From Alligator mississippiensis (taxonomy: Eukaryota > Chordata > Crocodylia > Alligatoridae): DNA of 64,000 bases. Positions 38,601-49,800 of this stretch are shown here, one piece after another. Position 1 is the first letter of the stretch. Each line of letters begins with the position of its first letter. Under the pieces are notes generated by a model. It saw nothing but the letters and a program-made list of their open reading frames with translations. It was not told the DNA's origin and searched no databases. Location: positions 36,873,832-36,937,831 of the forward strand of contig NC_081830.1 in assembly GCF_030867095.1 (NCBI RefSeq), in the 5' to 3' direction. Position numbers and translations under genes: made by a program.

Positions 38601-38851
38601 GTTGTAAGATGAGAAAGGACTCAAAATCTCCAAAAAATCAGACTGAAATGGCTTATCGAACCCTGCGAAGAGCTTCCCACAATGAGAACTGGCAGTCCCC
38701 CACCAAGCTCCAACTGAAATTGCCCAGTGTCAAAGGAGGAAAGGTGCTGAACTGTGTTGTCAACAGCTGTGATTCTCAGGATATCCAGTCACGACCCAAG
38801 ACTAAGCAAAATACAATCCTTCAGATGTTTAAGAGGTCTGTTTCAGAGTAA
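29620..38851 (+). CDS. RNF168: RNF168, RING E3 ubiquitin ligase of the DNA-damage response
   Basis: Nuclear E3 that monoubiquitinates H2A/H2A.X at K13/K15 next to double-strand breaks and so recruits 53BP1 and BRCA1 complexes. Coding exons: 29620-29920, 31914-31990, 33798-33974, 34631-34755, 37293-37380 and 37790-38851; all junctions keep frame, giving about 609 residues (571 in human). The C3HC4 RING ligands are C16, C19, C31, H33, C36, C39, C51 and C54, with R57 after them in PFCRRRVSSW. LR motif 1 is QLSKPGELRQEYE (about 110-122). UMI/MIU1 is in ASEEYIQKLLAEEEAEHRLA and EEQLKQDEQLAWELNNS (about 141-185). MIU2 is KLLERHKQEEQDRLLALELQ (about 468-487) and LR motif 2 is NRQKGSPDEY (499-508). 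The linker between MIU1 and MIU2 is poorly conserved, as is usual. The start is the first ATG of an exon with acceptor TTGGCTGCAG. Confidence 0.96.
30464..30551. repeat. 24-bp inverted repeat (hairpin) in RNF168 intron
   Basis: Left arm 30464-30487 and right arm 30528-30551 are inverted copies (22 of 24 bases pair), separated by 40 bases. The arms share the core CATAAGAGCAATTT. No transposon ends or target duplication recognised outside the arms. Confidence 0.75.
30552..31913 (+). other. RNF168 intron between coding exons 1 and 2, right part
   Basis: A/T-rich intron. I see no repeat family or exon apart from the hairpin just to the left and the T-rich acceptor tract at 31870-31913. Confidence 0.5.
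32205..32300 (-). mobile_element. CR1-like LINE 3' terminal fragment
   Basis: TAGTGCTGGAAGGGACCATG followed by AGAAGTCATCTAATCCAGCC is, on the minus strand, the familiar 3' end of sauropsid CR1 elements (GGTCTAGATGACCT...CCCTTCCAGCCCTA type). Only the terminal part is recognisable; limits are approximate. Confidence 0.6.
33268..33535. mobile_element. hAT-like MITE with CAAGGGTTGGCAGC ends
   Basis: It starts CAAGGGTTGGCAGCTTTTTG and ends GGTTGCTGACCCCTG, inverted. The interior has the phrase GGCTGGATCAGACC shared with other hAT copies here. The 8-bp flanks agree at about 5 positions. It lies in RNF168 between coding exons 2 and 3. Confidence 0.65.
35103..35140 (-). ncRNA. Hammerhead-ribozyme-like core in Penelope terminal repeat
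   Basis: On the minus strand the order is: CTGATGA (35134-35140); a 6-bp stem II, GTGAAC pairing with GTTCAT across a TTAA loop; GAAA (35113-35116); a short stem III, GC-TTAT-GC; then TC, the expected NUH cleavage position. These are all the invariant parts of the hammerhead catalytic core, and Penelope-like elements are known to carry such ribozymes. I find no good helix I around the predicted cleavage point, so activity is doubtful. Confidence 0.5.
35758..36760 (+). mobile_element. LTR-like insertion (solo LTR candidate) inside the Penelope copy
   Basis: About 1 kb of foreign sequence separates two collinear pieces of the Penelope coding region. It begins TGTAACAGGG and contains a TATA-type GGGTATATAAGCCC at about 36018-36031, which suits a long terminal repeat in plus orientation. 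There is no internal gag/pol region, and no clean target duplication was seen, so the class is tentative. It is younger than the host Penelope copy. Confidence 0.35.
37381..37789 (+). other. RNF168 last intron
   Basis: A short intron between the last two coding exons. It ends with a T-rich tract and TTTTTTCCAG acceptor at 37789; nothing else recognised. Confidence 0.7.
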
Positions 38852-41745
38852 CAGCTCAAAAGAATTGAAAAAAACATATTTGGCTGGAGGGCAATTAAAG
38901 CTGCTTTAATACCTTTCTCTGTATTAGGCAAAACTTCATGTGAGCAGCTAATCTTAAAATGATTATATTAAGAGGAGAATCAATCTGGAACACAAGTGCA
39001 TGCACAATTATACTTTGCTGTTGAGCTGAGGAGCCTCTAATGCCTTCCTTCTATCAGTTTTAATCTCTTCTTTATCAACATTGCATCTCCCTTCTTCTGT
39101 CCTTAGTAATTCTCTAAGTGTTAGAAGGTGTTGGTGTTTAACATCAGAACAACTGATGCCCTCCATGATATATGGTTGCTTCACATTGATACAAGGAATT
39201 GAAACCTTTTGTAATAAGGACATGCTTTAATTCAAGATAAATCTGACCAAAGGGCTACTCTGTATCTTCAGTTATTTGCCCACTGCAGGGAATAAGCAGC
39301 ACAGCCACTGTTCATTAGGTCAAAAGGCTGGCCTGGAACTATACCATGCGTTGCTGCTGGTTGGCAAAGATGTGACAGTTAGCTAGGTTTGTTAGGAATA
39401 CTGTCCTTAGTGGCATCACTTACAGGTTCCCTAATGTGTTTGCAGCTACTGTTAGGGCTATCCGTATTAGCACTGGGTGAACAAGCAACTGAATGCCATT
39501 TGTTTTAATAAAAAACTATTTTTTTAGAGAAAACAGAAAAATAAAGGCCCTTTAGCTCTTACAATATTTAAAACCAAGAGTGGGGAGGGGGCTCTTCTAT
39601 AGATGTGTCATTGGTATTAACAGTTGAAACTGGATTTATAAATGGGAGCCAGTTATCGCAATCTTTCACTGGAGCCATTAAAAGAAGATTTTTGTTTTGT
39701 ACTGTTTTCTTCCCACAGTTATATATAGATTCCAACAGAACCAGGGTTTCAAACTTGGTTACCGCACCCAGCCAGATCTGGACCACAGGATTTCTTGTAG
39801 GCTGCATCCAGACCCACCTGCAATGATGGTAGGGCAGGCTGTGTCTGGGTTAACTCTGGGTGCCTGAGCCACTATGTTAGCTCAGGGAGATACGGGGATT
39901 AAAGCAGCCATTGTTCGCCTCATTCCCAAAACACATCCCCAACAGGGCTCTGTTTCCCAGAATTTGCTGGCAGGGATACAGAATTTTGCCACTGCATAGG
40001 TGTCCCCTCTGCTTTTTCATCAAATTAGTTGCACTGTTATATAGACTACAGAAATGCTGAGAGGAGAGCTTATGACAGGCTACAGATATTAGATAAGATT
40101 AAGGTTTTCTTGTTTATCTGTATTCCTTTGTCTTCATTATTGTTATGAAACTGAAATTGACATTTACATTATGAAGAAACAAAAATCAACTATTGTTTTG
40201 TTTTGAATTAATATTTTTTTACAAAAAAAATATAATAGCCTACAATACTGAAGGACTTCTGTAGGTACTCACTAAATATATTAATCAGTATTATAAATAG
40301 ATTTATGTTTGGTTCTTATTTTTTCTGAACTACACAGTTTGGGATTACTGAAAGCTTTCAGAACTAAAACTAAAAATGATGTTTTGAATCCGAGTTTAGT
40401 ATTGGCCTTTTGGCTCAGTTCAAGTTTAATAAATTAAACCTATTCTTAACATTAGTTTTCCAGATTAAAGCCCAAGACATTCCAGAGTCGCAGTAAATCT
40501 GTTTCTACTTCTGACTTAAAGTAGCTTTGAACACTACAGACCTGGTACCCTGAATTGATTTTGTCATCTTTTTAATAAGGAAGACTTAAAAAGATTACAC
40601 TTTACTATAAACAATGTTTTGAATTAATCTGGGGGAAATGTGAACAGTTGAGACAAGCCACAAGTTTGAGTGATTTTGCCTTCAGGTATTTATAACAACA
40701 ACTGTTTGGGGAGCTTTATGTATGTAGATGGCAACTTCCCTGAAGACCATTTCAAATTAACAAATGCAGTAAGGTGAGATGATGCAACATAAAGAAATAC
40801 TCTTGGCTTTGCCCCTCTTATTGCTGCTTCACCCATTGTGCAAAAGCTTTCACTCACTATATACTTTAAAAAAAAATAAAGTACCCCACTTATATTTTAT
40901 TCTTTTTAATGCCTACATTTATTCACTGAAACTCATTAATGTTTTCCTTCATTTAAAGGGCTTCCTAAAAACAAAATGTTGACTAGATTGTTACTGTTGG
41001 GTCTCAGCATTTTCTGTTATCAAAAACCTGTAATTTCTCTAGCTGTCAGAAGTTTATGTTTGTTTGTTTGGGGGCCATTGTAGAATTAGTCGCTACAGAC
41101 TTATTCTTAGACTAGCTTCCTGGGCCTCAATGCTTTCTAGAATATTCTGTTGCATTTCCTTCTGGCTTTGCTCAAAAAAGGGGTTGCTGATCTCAGTGTT
41201 GCCAGCACTTGTGATTATGCAACAAGTCTCATTTGGTAGTTTTCTTAAAGCTACAGCTTTTGTGAGGTCATGTGATTTAAAATCCCAGCTTGCCTTCTTG
41301 CTTGCTTTTTCTTTTTTTTTTAAAAAAGCTACTATATATTAGGGTTGCAGAGGAACCATAAAATGTGATTTCTATGCGCTAAACATACACAAGACAAAAA
41401 GATCCCCAAATGTTATTTTCAAGTCAGTGTCATGACTTAAGGATGCTTGACTTCTGTTTTAAAATGTCTTTTGTCACATAGCTAAGAAGCATCTTGCTCA
41501 GCTAAAGCTGGTGTTTGAGAAATTGTGACCTTCAGATTCTTGTTGTGTTGCCCCACAAAGGGTAATTTTGATTTCACAAGCTAATTGATGGATAAGCCTT
41601 AGTGAATGGTACCTTTAAGGCTACAGGTTCATTTTTCTTTGCATACTTTCAGTACACATTGGAACACTAACGGTGGTACTTCATCTAATGACTTATTGAA
41701 AGAAAAACTCAAAAATATATTTTTAAATGAGTATCTTATCTAGAC
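38852..41745. other. RNF168 3' UTR and intergenic sequence
   Basis: Follows the RNF168 TAA. Candidate polyadenylation hexamers AATAAA lie near 39507 and 39540. A block at 39745-39840 (CAGGGTTTCAAACTTGG, CCAGCCAGATCTGGACC) resembles one end of the local hAT MITEs, but its partner end is not clear. The remainder is A/T-rich with no recognised family. Confidence 0.45.
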
Positions 41746-42008
41746 CAGTGATTCTCAGCTGGGGTGATGGGAAGCCCTGGGGTGTTGCCAGATCCTTTGA
41801 AGGGTGCCAGGAAGTGTGAAGAGATGAGCAGATAAGCTGGGCTCAGGCTTGTCTCTGCCTAGACAATCCTGCACCCCTACTGCCGAGCCCCTGTGTAAGG
41901 TGGTAAGTATTGTAATATATAAATTCGTTTTTGAAATTTGGTGCCACTCAATTCACAAAAGTTGTGGAGAGGTGGCTCAAGTCCAAAAAGGTTGGGCGAG
42001 AACCACTA
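41746..42008. mobile_element. hAT-like MITE with CAGTGATTCTCAGC ends
   Basis: It starts CAGTGATTCTCAGCTGGGGT and ends AAAAGGTTGGGCGAGAACCA plus CTA, inverted to the start. The flanks ATCTAGAC (41738-41745) and GCCTAGAC (42009-42016) match at 6 of 8. Same family as the copies at 7746 and 44937. It lies between RNF168 and UBXN7. Confidence 0.7.
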
Positions 42009-42016
42009 GCCTAGAC

Positions 42017-43490
42017 CTAGGCTCCCCAGGCAGTTTTTGAGCATTTAAATAGGTGGCCTGATTTTTAAAAAGCACTCTGCCTATTGGAATTAATAACAAA
42101 TGGATGTTTGTAGGCATAGTTTCATGCCTTATATGTACATTTGAAGCAAACTTCTTGCCTGTAGCATCTAGTTAATCAATTAAAGGCATTTCAGAAGTCA
42201 TCCTCAAAAGATGGTATTTACTTGATTGTCATCTTTACAGTAGGAAATGGTTGTGTCAATGCCACTCAGATATGAAAATAAAACTACTAAAAACTTTTAC
42301 TTTATTCTAAAAATGTAATAGATTCATGTACAGACTATTTACTTTGAAGAGCATACCTGCTAAATTTAGCCTGATGCTACAGTTGGATATATCAGGACCA
42401 ATTTCCACTAATGTTAAGGTATTTGTTCTCAGTGCTATTTGTGTTTGGTTGATGGCACCTTAAGAGACCAATCGTTTCTACCTCTCCTGCCTGCAGTCTG
42501 CTTCTAAATTGTATTAAAAGACATCTAAAAATGAAGTAAACTTTTCTTAAGCATTAATTTTCTATTAAAATAATTACTGGACTTGACACAGGGATCTTGT
42601 AGGACTGGAAATGGAAGATGTGGTTGATGAAATTACTCCCAAATTTTCCTCACTCACTGTGTGCGCCTCCTCTGTGCCAGCTATCTAGCCCACTTTCTTC
42701 ACACAAAATGTATTTTGCTAAAATGATGTGTGTAAGCTGAATCAGAGGGCTACATACAAAACCTGAGTCTTGGTACAGTCATGATACAGGTCTTTGCCTG
42801 AAGGCTTTAGCTTTGGGGTACTTCCATGTTGGGTATTAAGGTAAAGTCACTCTTGCTATCTGCTTGTAACCCCTGCCTCCATGAGCAGGGCCCCCTCAGC
42901 CTTTCATTATAGAGAAAATGTGCTGAGACTTCCTACTGGTTAAAAAAAAACCAAGAAACCTTTGGACTAAGGCTTATGCATCCCTTATGCAGTAGCATCT
43001 GCTGAAGTGTGTATCTGCCCTGCAGCTGCCATACAGTGGGAGCTACCTCAAGTGTGGCTGGTAGGATATCGGCTGGAGGCTACAGGTAGCTTAAGAGAGC
43101 AAACTGCTTCGTTTATCTCCATGGGGTGATGAGTGAAACCTTCCGTTGTGGAGTCCTCTACTCCCTCAGGCGTGTGTTTTAGGAAGGGGTAGGGAGCATC
43201 CTGGCTAATGCCTACCTGCTGGGCACCGGCAGTAGAAGGCAGTTTGACCACAGAGGGCCAGCCGTAGGGATGCCCTCCTCCGCCGCTGTGTTCTCACTGC
43301 CACCCTCATCCTGTTGTTAAAGCCCCGGCTCCTGGACTCAGGGAGGCACTGGTTGAACGTTTCAGCCCTGCTCTAACCTGAGCTGTTACAGGGAGCGAAC
43401 CTGAAAATGTAACTCAAGCGGCTCCTGGAGGCAATGTTTTTGAAACTCCAGGGCTATTATTATTTTATATTATTATTTAACTGAAGAGGG
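42017..43490. other. Intergenic sequence before UBXN7
   Basis: Mostly A/T-rich, then moderately G/C-rich from about 43.2 kb. No exon or repeat ends recognised. Confidence 0.5.
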
Positions 43491-43617
43491 TGTGGTGGTT
43501 AATAATAATTAATAATAATAGTAATAATGATCGAAACAATGCTGTAATAATAAAAGTAATCACTACTAATAATGGTGATTATTGTTAATAATAATTATAA
43601 TGGACGGTGATAATAAC
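43491..43617 (+). repeat. AAT-rich microsatellite block upstream of UBXN7
   Basis: Irregular runs of AAT/TAA units (for example TAATAATAATTAATAATAAT) give about 125 bp of A/T-only-like DNA that ends directly at the UBXN7 CpG island. Confidence 0.8.
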
Positions 43618-43619
43618 AT

Positions 43620-43882
43620 GAGTTGCACACTGGGTGGGGGAGGGGCCGCGGCTCGGCGGGAGCGAGGAGATGGGTAGAGCCTCTCGCGCAGGCCCACTCC
43701 GCCGTCTCCTGTGTCCGCCGCGGCCGCTCTCAATAAAGCTTGACATTGAAAGTGAAAGCGCCCCCCCCGGCGGCCAGTGGGGGAAGGAGAGGGCGGGGCG
43801 GCGGCCGGGGGCTCTGCGCCTGCGCAGTGCGGCCGGGCAGGTGGCGTGCGTGTTGTTGTTCGGCGGCGGCGGCGGCGGCAAG
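43620..43882 (+). promoter_or_regulatory. UBXN7 CpG-island promoter and 5' UTR
   Basis: CpG-dense sequence before the UBXN7 start. Visible motifs: an IRF/ISRE-like GAAAGTGAAAGC at about 43748-43759; an NRF1-type TGCGCCTGCGCAG at about 43814-43827; a (CGG)6 run at 43861-43878; and a YY1-type CAAGATGGCGGC at 43880-43891 that contains the start codon. No functional TATA box seen. Motif names are by sequence only. Confidence 0.7.
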
Positions 43883-46800
43883 ATGGCGGCGCACGGGGGC
43901 TCCGCGGCCTCCTCGGCGCTGAAGGGGTTAATCCAGCAGTTCACCGCCATCACGGGTGAGGCGCGCGGCAACTGCCGCCGGGCGCGGGGCCGGGGGTTGG
44001 GCCCGCGCTACCGCTCCTGGGGTGCCCCGGCCCCGGCCCCGGCCGCTGTCAGTGTCAGTCGGCGTCGAGCCGAGACTGGGCCCGACCGGGGCTGGCAGCT
44101 GGGCCCCCTCCTGTCGTGGCCGCGGTCGCCCGGGGCGGAGTCTGTCCCTGGCCCGGGGAGATGAAGCAGGCCCCGGTGCCCTGCGCGCGGCCTTCTCCAG
44201 CGGGCCTCGCTTCAGCGCCCCGGTGGTGGGGTCAGAGGTGGGAAAGACGCGGCCTAGTGTGGTAGTGGCCCCTCCCGGGAGCCTTGGGGTCCTTCGCAGG
44301 GCACCAGGTGGGTTCACGCTGCTGGGGGGGCCAACACCAGAGGTTTCCAGTCCCGAGGGTTGAAACCCTTCTGCTTGCTGCGGGCTCCTCTGCGGAGGAC
44401 AACAGCTTGTAGGTTTTTGTGGTCAGAAAGCAAGTGAAAAGGAAGAGCTGGGGTACTTTCCCAGGGCTGCTTTGCGTCCCTCTGGGGCTGTCTCCTGCCT
44501 AAAAAGGTAGAAAGCCACGCTGCTTTTGAGACCTGACAGCGCCTTGCACTTGACAGCTCGTCTGACTTCATCCCAACTGCACAGTTGGCCAAATAAAAGA
44601 AGTCACCTTCAGAAATCTTCTCCTCTAGACCAGTGGTTTTCAACCTTTTCTCCTTTGTGGACCCCTAAAATATTTTGAATGGAAATGCAGACCTCTTTGA
44701 ATCCTAAATGCGGATATTCACATACTTTTGGTTGATCATAGTGCTCTTTCACAGACCCCTTAGACATAGTCTGTGGACCCCCAGGGGTCTGTCGACCACA
44801 GGTTGAAAACCACTGCTCTAGGCTGAGAGAGATACAGAGCACCAGCTTTCATGAACTTGCAAACGCTTTGTCACAGTAGCTGACAAAGTGAACTTAAGTT
44901 CATGAAAGCTTGTGCTCTGTATATCTTGGTCCCTTTCAGTGACTCTCAACCATGATGCCAGGCGATGCATGACTGTCACAAGAGCCTTTAAAGGGTGACA
45001 TGAGGTGTGAGAAGATAAGCTAAAGTTCAGAGCCCTCTCTGGCTCTTCCTCTTCCTCCATGCCTGGCCCCTCTGGAAGGAGAGTAAGCACTGCAATAAAA
45101 CAGGGCGCTATTCAATTCTCAACAGTTGTGGAGGGGTGCCTTGAGTCTAAAAAGGTTGAGAACCACTGGTCTATAAGGTGCATATCTACTCTGCCTGACT
45201 TCAGACTAACATGGCCAACTTCCTCTCTCAAAAGATAATCACTCCGAAAAAAATCCTTGCTCCTCTAATTTTCTGAAGACACTTTTATCATCAAAATGTG
45301 TTCTCCCGTTTTCAACATGGCTACATTTATCTTTTTGAAAAATTCCAAGTGTGGCAGCTAAAACATGTTGGCAAGTTGACCAAGTTTTGGGGTTGAAAAT
45401 GTTTTGCTGCTGCTGTTAGAAATTGCATCTAAGGCTGCTAGAAAGTTCAGTCTTTATTAAGGTTGTTAACTACAATGAACAAAAGGCAGTTCTTTTTCAC
45501 ACAGCGTGTAATTAAAGTGTGGAACTCACTGCTACTAGGTGTTACGGATGCTGACAGTTTAGCCAGGTTCAAAAATTGGGACTGGACAAATCCTTGGAGG
45601 AAAGAGGCATCAGTAGCTATTGTGCATGGGATTTAAAGATACAACCTCTGAAGGAGAACTCGTCAGACTTTCATTGTTGGAGGCAGCAAGTGAGAGAGGA
45701 ACAATGGAAAAAAATCCTGGTTATCCTCAGTTCACTTCTGCTTTTAGCATCCATTCCTTGCCACTGTGTGACAGTAGACTGGGCAAGATGGACGTTTGGT
45801 CTAACCCTGTAAATGTCAAGTCTTATGTTCTTAAGTTAACTTTGAGAGCTTGACTTAGGTTGTATATAACAGAACTAGTAACTTCATTGTGTGTACTTCG
45901 GGGGAATTTCTAGTAACTTGCTTCTTAAATAAGTTACTTTGAAACTTCTCCCAAAAAAAGAACGTTTCAGATATGTCTTTCCTTGTGGCATGTGGACATG
46001 TCCTTTTTTAAAGGAACTGAGAGGTTTGTTGAACTTACCCAGAGAACACTATGCTTCCAGGCAAGTGGCATTTCTGCCTATATATATGTATTTTTGTTAT
46101 TAAACATAAGGTAAAATAGTATTCTGTGAATGGGATGATATAAGCCACAGGGAACTTCCCTGTCTACATATCTGTAAAAATGACATGCTACGATTTAAAA
46201 TTTATATTTTAAATTATGTTCAAGTTAATGATTGTATCCAAATACAGCCTTGTGGGGTACTAGTCCTTTCAGTGGTCATGCTAAATATGTTATGCCTGTG
46301 AGCGTTTGTTACAAAATTATTTCTTCTTTCTGGGAAAAACGCTGTGATGTTAGCTTTGACTCATCACCAACTTTGACTTATAGGTGTGATGGGTTACTAG
46401 TACTGGTATGGAAAGAACTCTTATAAAACTAGTGGAGAATGAGGTGAAATAGGCGTTTACCGGTGTGGGAGGCATGTGTGTGGGTGTGCGTGCTCCTTTT
46501 ATTAAGAGAGAGGACAGCTTTTCCATGGTTCTGATACCAAGAAGAGTGACTATAAGAAACTGTAATTTCTAAATGTCTTTTTTTGCAGTGAAACTGTGTG
46601 ACTACTTTGTTTATATTTCAAGGCAGGTGAAGAACTACACTCTTTCCCACCCAAAAATGCTAAACTTGTTTTTTTTAGCTTTTAATATTTGCAGAGGATC
46701 AGTTTAGACATGCCCGTTCTTGTCAATTTTGTCTCTTCTGCTGCAGTGATAGCTTTTGAATAACAGAGACCTGAAAATGGCTGTATTTTAGCTGAGAATG

Positions 46801-49800
46801 ACTATGTATAATGATGCTGAAACTATAGGATGATGTGATCACTTCAGAGTGTAAAAATGTTGTCTGATCATTACTGTCTTATCAGCACAGAAATGGATGC
46901 TGGTAAATATGATTTGTCACTGAAATTAAAAAGTTTTAATCCTTTTGCCTAGCTGCCTCTAAGTAATATTGCTTTTGCATTTTCTTTTTTTCAGTTAGTG
47001 TCCCAAAATGTAGTTGACTTCCATCATAATAGTTACTTTGTCAAGCTTTCCTGGGGAAATGGGTCCCATCATACAGTCTTTGTATATTAATGTTAAGTTA
47101 GTATAATGTTATAAGCCTGAGTAATCAAACACAGACTGGATGGATCTAGGTCTGCCTCCAGTGGCAGGACATGGTGCATTGCTAACCCCACTCTTGGCTC
47201 AGGCATCCACAGTGTTTAGGGCTGCTGCTGAAGCAAGTTCCCAAGGGGGTTCTGTATCCAGGAATTCAGTGGCAGGGTGTGTGACAGCAGCATAAAACCT
47301 CAGAGGTGCCAAAGTCACTTGTCACTCAAAGTGACAAAGAGCAGTTAATACCACCACTGCTCCACCCCATCACTAAACTTCTGGCCCCTCCAGGAGCGCT
47401 GGTTTGGATCCAGCCTTCAGCCTGTGTTTGATACCCCTGCTGTAAACCATTTAAAATAATTTTTCATTTGTTTTCTGTGTCTTGCTCTATTTTCAATTAC
47501 CTGGCTGGATAATACAATAAGGAATTAAATGGATAAAGAAAGAAAAAAACCTTGTCTATGAATGTCTGTCATAGGTGTGTAGAAATCATTACTGCTTTTT
47601 GAGTTTTCAGCAGGATGATAAGGCATGTCTCCATTTTGTGTAAGACCCAACATCATTCAGCATTGTGGTTGTGCCTTATTGCTGTTTAGAACCTTGTATT
47701 GGGTAAAGCCTGAAAGCTATTAGAGACTTCTGCTAAATTCTTCAGCTTTTTGTCATGGAGAGATGGAGAAGTCTGGATCGCTAAGAACCAGACCGTCTCC
47801 ACAGCAAGATATCTAGATCAGTTTTTATTGGTTCTAAAATGTAAGTGATAACTGCATTAACTATCCATTTTTACTAACTGCTGATTCTTTCAGGAGAAAA
47901 AAGGCTTGCTGGTCAGCCATTCCAGCACGTGTTCAATCATGCTTTTATTGTTTTCTGAAGACTTCTTTCTTTCATTGCTGCAGGTGCTAGTGAAAGTGTG
48001 GGGAAACATATGCTTGAAGCATGCAACAATAATCTGGAAATGGCTGTTACCATGTTTCTGGATGGTGGAGGCATAGCAGAAGAGCCCAGCACCAGTTCGG
48101 CAGGGGTATCAGCTGTCCGGCCCCACACAGAGTATGTACCTGTTAAAACACATCCATGTGAATGAGTAATCTGTCTTGAATAATATTTAACTTTGAAAGG
48201 TGCGAAAATTGGCATAGAAGGCATTTCACTATTGCCCCAGTCACTTAGCTTGCTGTCACTTTGCTGCTGAACAGTCTCTAATGCTCTTTTGCTCCTCTGA
48301 TGGTGCCATTCTTACCACTAGATAATTGTTTGATTAGAGTGGTCTTATTGGGAGTAGAAGATCGTTCAAAACTACTGAAGAATTGCATGTCAGTGTTGCA
48401 GCAGTAACAGGCTAGAGATGTGACGAGTGCAACAGTGGAATGTCTGGATGCTAAAACTAGCACGCAAGACTCATTTGGGAGATGTGAAGTTTGTGCTTCT
48501 GTTATTTTACTTGGGCAGATCCCTGGATCCAACACACACAGGTGTGATTTAGCATGGGGGATTGGCAGGTACTATTGTGCTGTTCTGCCTATCCCTTGGA
48601 CGGCAATCCCCTCCACTTCAGAGCCTGACATATGCTCTTATTCTTGCTGCAGAGTGAATAGGGATCAGTGGCAAGGATAACCACAGACAGCTGGCCACTC
48701 TGAGAGGTGGAGACTTAAAGGCCACAGCTGGGGCCCAGGTTGCAAAAAGTGGCCCATGCCAACAAACGATTGCCAACCCCTGTGCTAGATAATGTACAGA
48801 AGTCTACTAGAGATGGTCCCTACCCCAAAGAGATTATAACTTTTCAGGCTGTAAATTTTTTATGACATCTGTCTTGCATGGATGGTGTGTACAAGCCAAG
48901 CTATGTAAATTGTGTTTCCAGGCGGCACAGAAACTGGGCTTTGCCTTTGTGGTGTCGGTTGTGATGATGAATGACCTTTTACCACCAGGGCGCTGATGTG
49001 AATTTAGATTTATTTGGATTGGTGGCCAAGACATTGTTAGTTTTTTGGCCTTAGCAAAGTCCTTTCACTACAGGGCTTCTTATCTCTCCGTAAAAAATAC
49101 AGCAATAGTTTTTTTTCATGGGTCTGAAGAAGGGTTACTTCATACCAGAAAGCTTGTCTGTATCCCTCCCAATTAGACAATTGGCACAGTAAAATGTGTC
49201 ACCAACAAAAATCCTTGTGTCTCACATTTTTCCTGGACCACCTCAGCTACAACATCACCCCCCAACTTTAGCACCACAATAGCTGCCAAAAAATTGACAT
49301 GCTTGTTAGCACAGGAAAGGGCAAGGACTGATCTGATGAAAACTGCATTACCTTCTGGCATATAAGCTTAGTAACTGAAGGTTAGAGTCAAGTTATACTC
49401 AGATATCATAGAGAAGTTTGCAGTGCAGCTCTGTCAGTGCTATCTAATCCATGGATAAATAGAGCAATTTGACAGTGAAAATAAATCTTGCATCTTTGAG
49501 CGGAAAAAAACGATCTACCTTTTTCTGTCTAGATTTAAACTAATTCGGTGGTGAAGGCACGGCAATAAGTTCTTTCCCAAGAAAGCGGACTGAGTGGGAA
49601 AAGAAGGAACTTCAAAAGGAACCCAAGGACTATAACAGTGTATTTGAGATTAAAACAATTGGAGTAGTGCTAGCAGTTATAACTGATGCTAAATACCTTT
49701 CGGATTGGTATTGAAGAGAAGTTCATACTCATTGGTATTGGTAGTCACATTTCTAGATGGATTGTTGTGAATCAGTCTCTTATCTAGCAATGAGTTGAAA

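Noticed and set aside
49110-49220. A third functional hammerhead
   Set aside because: CTGAAGA replaces CTGATGA and the stem II arms do not pair, so only a repeat relationship is claimed.
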